Below, one piece after another: positions 60,852 through 64,000 of a stretch of DNA of 64,000 bases (its first letter is position 1; each line of letters begins with the position of its first letter). The DNA is taken from assembly GCF_001279525.1 (NCBI RefSeq), contig NZ_LGDY01000096.1, positions 49,119 to 113,118 on the forward strand. The letters run 5' to 3'. The DNA is from Nocardia sp. NRRL S-836. Its GTDB lineage: Bacteria; Actinomycetota; Actinomycetes; Mycobacteriales; Pseudonocardiaceae. Under the pieces are notes generated by a model. It made no database searches and was not told the DNA's origin. It saw nothing but the letters and a program-made list of their open reading frames with translations. The translations under genes and the position numbers were made by a program.

Positions 60852-61595
60852 TCAGATCTTCTCCCACAGCGCGGCCGCGTTCGGCGGCTCCCAGCCGACC
60901 AGCGACGTGTGCGGCTGCCGGCAGCGGTACGTCGAACCGCCGTAGGTGACCTGCGCACCCGTCGCGTACGCCGTGTTCGGCGCCCACGTGCCACCCGCGG
61001 GCGGCTGCGTGGTCGGCGGGGCCGTGGTCGTGGTGGGCGGCTGCGTCGTGGTGGGCGGCGTCGTGGTGGGCGGCGGGGTCGTGCCGCCACCGACGTTGAC
61101 GTCGATGCAGGAGTAGAACGCGGCACCGGTGTCGGCGATGTTCCAGATCGCGAAGATCTTCTGGCGGCCGGAGAAGCCGTTCAGGTTGAGCGTGTGCCGG
61201 ACCGGGTCGACCGGCGCCGCGTTGTTGCCGTTGACGTACGCGACGCGCGAGCCGTTGATGTAGTACTCGTAGTCGCGCGTCTTGTGGCGGGCGGTGAACG
61301 TCCAGGACACCGTCAGGCTGGTGCCGGTGCTGGTCGCCTTCCAGCCCTTGTTGTCGTCGTTCAGCTCGTCGAAGTCGCCACGAGCGCCGTTGCAGTTCAT
61401 CAGGCCCTTGGGCCCTTCAGCGCTCTGCGGCTCGTACGTGGGCGCACCACACGGAACGGTCTTCTGCGCACACTGCGCCGAACGGCTCGGCGGCGACGAC
61501 ACGTACCCGTGCGCGCTCGCCGAACCGACAGGGGTGATGAACACGATTGCGGGGACCGCGGCCATGACGAGCGCCGCTTTGCGGGTGAGTTTCAT
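60852..61595 (-). CDS. AA10 lytic polysaccharide monooxygenase with CBM5/12 domain
   Basis: 247 residues, AAGGAG eight bases before the ATG. Signal peptide cleaved after ASA leaving H29 as N-terminal histidine (HGYVSSPPSRS), the first arm of the copper histidine brace; the second is H in SWTFTARHKTRDYEYYI. Catalytic domain to about 170, a Thr/Pro linker (TTTPPTTTQPPTTTT), then a chitin-binding CBM5/12 (WAPNTAYATGAQVTYGGSTY). It cleaves crystalline chitin oxidatively. A perfect DasR-type operator lies about 100 bases upstream, so expression should respond to N-acetylglucosamine. Confidence 0.93.
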   Translation of the reverse strand: MKLTRKAALVMAAVPAIVFITPVGSASAHGYVSSPPSRSAQCAQKTVPCGAPTYEPQSAEGPKGLMNCNGARGDFDELNDDNKGWKATSTGTSLTVSWTFTARHKTRDYEYYINGSRVAYVNGNNAAPVDPVRHTLNLNGFSGRQKIFAIWNIADTGAAFYSCIDVNVGGGTTPPPTTTPPTTTQPPTTTTAPPTTQPPAGGTWAPNTAYATGAQVTYGGSTYRCRQPHTSLVGWEPPNAAALWEKI

Positions 61596-61692
61596 CGTCC
61601 GAACTCCTTGGATCGTTCCCAGGCGGGGTTGACCCCGTTGCAGGGGGCGGGAACCGGCGGCGTTCTGATCGCTCGCCGATCGGGTTTCGGTG

Positions 61693-61704
61693 TGGTCTAG
61701 ACCA
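61693..61704 (-). promoter_or_regulatory. DasR-responsive element (dre)
   Basis: TGGTCTAGACCA, the perfect palindromic core of the Streptomyces DasR site, located 98 bases upstream of the LPMO start. In Streptomyces DasR represses chitin and GlcNAc genes from such sites. Confidence 0.75.
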
Positions 61705-61836
61705 TAAACCGGAGTTCAGAAAGTGGTCAAGGAGTCACGGGCAGCGAACCGGGACGAGTTCCCCACCCACAGGTCCACTCGCACAACTGGTCCTGTCGGC
61801 CGACTAATCCGCCGCCGGATGGGTAATCCCACCGTC

Positions 61837-62313
61837 ATGCGCGATTTCGACGAGCCAGCCCGAGCCACCGGTCCCGGCGTAGTGGTCGACGGACCCGCAG
61901 GCGCCCCAACGATCCTCGTGATCGATCCAGCCGGCGAGGCCCTGCACGACGGCATCCCCGCCACCTGGCGCACGCTCACCGACACCCTGCGCATCGTGTG
62001 GCTGCGCGTGCCGGCCGCGCCAGGCTGGCAGTCCACAGTGGACAAGGTGCTCACCGCCCACCGCGACGACACGGCCCCGGCCCGCCTCGACGTGGTGTGC
62101 AGCGGCCCCATCGCAGCCGACGTCGTCGACCTGGTCCGCGGCCACGAACACCTCGTGAACTCGGTCCTGCTGGTGGACCCGGAAACCGAGGTCTCCGCCC
62201 CGTTCGCCCGGGTCATCGCCCGCAGCGACGACACCTCAGACGACCGCATCCCCGCACCCCTGCCCCTCGGCCACCCGGACGTGGTGAACGCGGTCGCCGA
62301 ACAGGTGAGGTGA
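61837..62313 (+). CDS. Small alpha/beta-hydrolase-like hypothetical protein
   Basis: 158 residues from ATG 61837; ATG 61819 or 61723 are possible but the extra residues are basic and unconserved in look. Alternating strand-helix pattern: TILVIDPAGEALHDGIPATW, LRIVWLRVPAAPGWQSTVDK, LDVVCSGPIAADVVDLVRGH, VNSVLLVDPETE. Like a stripped alpha/beta hydrolase but without a nucleophile GxSxG, so probably not catalytic. Lies before the second DUF305 gene, 71 bases apart. Confidence 0.6.
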   Translation: MRDFDEPARATGPGVVVDGPAGAPTILVIDPAGEALHDGIPATWRTLTDTLRIVWLRVPAAPGWQSTVDKVLTAHRDDTAPARLDVVCSGPIAADVVDLVRGHEHLVNSVLLVDPETEVSAPFARVIARSDDTSDDRIPAPLPLGHPDVVNAVAEQVR

Positions 62314-62384
62314 CAGAACTTCCGCTGAACCGGACAGAACACCCGCCCGTATCCCTCGGCAGGGAACCGAGGACGGGAGGCTTC

Positions 62385-62927
62385 ATGCGTGCGCGCCTGC
62401 TCATCATGGTGCTGGGTCTGCTAGCGCTGACGGGCTGTTCGATGTTCGGCGGAGGCAGCTCCGGCGAACCCGCGGCCAACGAGGCGGATGCGACGTTCTC
62501 ACTGCGCATGATCCCGCACCACCGCCAAACCATCGAGATCTCGAAACTCGCCGTGGAACGCTCGAAGGACCCGTTCGTCATCGACGTGGCCGACAAGATC
62601 TCCACCGCCGAAGCGGGCGAGATCGAGCAGATGTCCACCTACCTGCGCACCTGGAACATCCCCATCCCCGGCGACGACCCGAACGGCACCCACAAGATGG
62701 CCGGGATGATGACGGCCAAGGACGTGGAGGGCCTCAAGGCCGCACAAGGCACCCAGTTCGACACGCTGTACCTCGCCACCCTGTCCCGCCACCTCCGCAG
62801 CGGCGTCGACATGGCGAAGGACGCCCAGACGACCGGTGTGCACATCGGTTCGAAGGCGCTGGCAGGCAAGATCATCGTGTCGCAGACCGAGGTGCTGGAC
62901 CAGATCAGCGCGAAGCAGAAGTCCTGA
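62385..62927 (+). CDS. DUF305 lipoprotein (second copy)
   Basis: 180 residues from ATG 62385 (GGGAGG upstream). Lipobox LTGC (C18). DUF305 helices: EADATFSLRMIPHHRQTIEI and TLYLATLSRHLRSGVDMAKD. Compared with the copy at 60239-60847 it lacks the HGHGHG stretch and has HH in PHHRQ, the usual metal-binding spot. Membrane-anchored, probably copper-related. Not in the LPMO operon. Confidence 0.88.
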   Translation: MRARLLIMVLGLLALTGCSMFGGGSSGEPAANEADATFSLRMIPHHRQTIEISKLAVERSKDPFVIDVADKISTAEAGEIEQMSTYLRTWNIPIPGDDPNGTHKMAGMMTAKDVEGLKAAQGTQFDTLYLATLSRHLRSGVDMAKDAQTTGVHIGSKALAGKIIVSQTEVLDQISAKQKS

Positions 62928-63718
62928 CGCTGACCGGCCTCTGGGCTGCTGGGGTGCTGGGGTGCTGGGGTGCTGATGCTGCTGATGCTGCTGGCTGCTG
63001 GCTGCTGGCTGCTGGGCCGCTGAGGCCGCTGGGCCGCTGGTGGCGGCTTGGCGGTGGACACGCAGTCAGCGGCGGTCGGTGGAGACGCGCTCGACGCCGG
63101 ACGTACTTGGTGGCGGGTGCGCGGCGGCTGGTTGCGCCGTGCACCCGCCACCGCGTCGTTTGCAGGCTTGCGCAGGGGTCCCCTTCGGTTTTGGCTCCCC
63201 CGCGACCCAGGCTAGTGATGGGGTCTGACAGTTTCGGACGGCCATTTCCGGGCGCGGGCAAGCTGAGGCCAGTGCTGGGTTGCCAGGGCTGGGTTGCCAG
63301 GGTCGGGCGGACGTAGCCGGGACGGGCGCAGCCGACCGCACGTGACTGGGCGGATGTGAATGGGCGGATGTGAATGGGCGGATGTGAATGGGCAGCCGGG
63401 CTGGGCGGCCGGGACTGGAGTGGGGCCGAGGCTGGACGGCCAAGGCTGGGCGGGGCTGGGCTCGACGGACGTGGCTGGACGGATGTAGCCGAGGCGGGCG
63501 TAGCTGGACGGGCGTAGCTGGACGGGCGTAGCCCCGAGGCGGGCGGGCGTCGGATCAGGCAGCCTGACCCGACGCGTATCAATCTCCCTTCATGCACGGT
63601 CACACCCGTCGAGCGAAGCGAGACGAACCTCCCTCGCCTCAGGCAGTTCACGCCTATCGAGCGAAGCGAGACGTATCTACCTTCCCTTGACGGGTAGCGG
63701 TGACTAGCCCTTTGACCT
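62928..63718. repeat. Gene-free region with several short tandem repeats
   Basis: No credible gene. From 62943 to about 63040 CTG-rich units of 7-9 bases (CTGGGGTG three times, CTGATGCTG, GGCTGCT) form a microsatellite. At 63347-63388 the 14-mer TGGGCGGATGTGAA occurs three times without change. At 63498-63533 another 14-mer, GCGTAGCTGGACGG, occurs two and a half times. TCGAGCGAAGCGAGACG occurs at 63609 and 63657, 48 bases apart. Confidence 0.8.
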
Positions 63719-63843
63719 GCGATTGGGGCTTGACTTTGAGGGCGGGGCGATACCCTGGTAGGGATCGGCCGGGCTCCCTTATGCCCGGCCTTTTAAGGCC
63801 GACTCATCGCCCCGCAAGAGGCTCGAAGTCAAGCCCCAATCGC
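63719..63843. repeat. 125-bp structured palindromic element
   Basis: Outer arms 63719-63740 and 63822-63843 are complementary at 21 of 22 positions; after a one-base/six-base internal loop GCGGGGCGAT (63742-63751) pairs with 63806-63815. Inside are CCCTGGTAGGG (63753-63763), a GGCCGGGC/GCCCGGCC hairpin (63767-63790) followed by TTTT, and an overlapping palindrome GGCCTTTTAAGGCC (63787-63800) that would compete with the hairpin. It could be a mobile palindromic repeat or a structured RNA. Confidence 0.7.
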
Positions 63844-63900
63844 AATCGTCGCGAAGCGGCGATGAACCCCGAACGTCGTCCCTGCCTGCAAGACCACCCA

Positions 63901-64000
63901 CCCAAGGCGACAGACAAACGGACGCAACCCAACCCCGCACCCAAGGCGACAGACGCACGGACCCAACCCAACCCCGCACCCAAGACGACAGCCCACGGAC
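63901..64000. repeat. 39-bp tandem repeat running off the right end
   Basis: CCCAAGGCGACAGA starts at 63901 and 63940, and the variant CCCAAGACGACAG at 63979; each unit also has CGGAC..CAACCCAACCCCGCA. Period 39, a multiple of three, so the minus-strand translation repeats 13 residues (GWV-S--LSPWV). It may be the 3' end of a repeat-containing ORF entering from the right, or non-coding. Confidence 0.65.

Noticed and set aside
63347..64000. CRISPR-like arrays
   Set aside because: Repeats are directly abutting 14- and 39-mers without unique spacers, and no cas gene is near.

Overview
The window is high-GC DNA with GTG starts, four-base stop/start overlaps and many leaderless promoters. It carries SARP/AfsR regulators, XRE-DUF5753 regulators, a MAB_1171c-type membrane protein and an F420-dependent oxidoreductase. 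Together these point to a filamentous actinomycete, most likely of the Pseudonocardiales (Lentzea/Saccharothrix-like). That placement is inference from gene content and style, not from a marker gene. No rRNA gene, intact tRNA gene or CRISPR array was seen.

Left edge (1-4.2 kb): a membrane-anchored pentapeptide-repeat protein running off the left end, an XRE-DUF5753 regulator and a complete IS256-family insertion sequence. Ten bases beyond the IS lies a 17-base fragment matching the 3' end of a tRNA-Arg, followed by a perfect terminator hairpin. This looks like the right (attR) edge of an element integrated into a tRNA gene.

4.2-20 kb: mostly ordinary chromosomal genes: a duplicated-domain hypothetical, a SWIM zinc-finger protein, an amidohydrolase, a small secreted protein with an apparent ATC start, a second XRE-DUF5753 regulator and a DUF2252 protein. 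They are followed by a cell-envelope module (GT39-type glycosyltransferase plus GT2-GtrA fusion) divergent from an OmpR-type two-component system, then an AfsR-like SARP regulator with a probable SARP box in its divergent promoter.

20-44 kb: the accessory, regulatory and conflict-rich part. It has a GT-B-fold enzyme, a STAND/TPR ATPase with an effector-associated N-terminal motif, and three MGT-type glycosyltransferases (one coupled to TetR and DsbA-like genes). A GGDEF protein fused to a winged helix is divergent from a tightly coupled four-gene cassette: XRE regulator, ImmA-like metallopeptidase, MAB_1171c-like membrane protein and FAD oxidoreductase. Next come a locus scrambled by micro-inversions, a TIR protein, a DUF574 methyltransferase, an orphan Vsr endonuclease, a large LuxR (LAL) regulator beside a secreted papain-fold-like protein, a STAS protein, and an internally deleted FAD oxidoreductase divergent from LysR.

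44-64 kb: a divergent EF-Tu paralogue, a membrane protein with an internal duplication, and a decayed 36-bp tandem-repeat field. Then a six-gene operon (GNAT, nucleotidyltransferase, BON, metallophosphoesterase, ThDP enzyme, F420 oxidoreductase) whose last five genes overlap. An operator-controlled SRPBCC/hydrolase pair, an MFS transporter, a DUF2000 gene divergent from AraC and another SARP ATPase follow. An AA10 LPMO preceded by a perfect DasR-type site is coupled to a DUF305 lipoprotein; a second DUF305 lipoprotein is nearby. The last 1.07 kb has no gene but holds several short tandem repeats and a 125-bp palindromic element.

The best candidate for an undescribed system is the 28.4-32.3 kb cassette. 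The micro-inverted WYL/VOC locus, the tRNA-edge remnant, the GGDEF-winged-helix fusion, the extra EF-Tu and the 125-bp structured element also merit checking.
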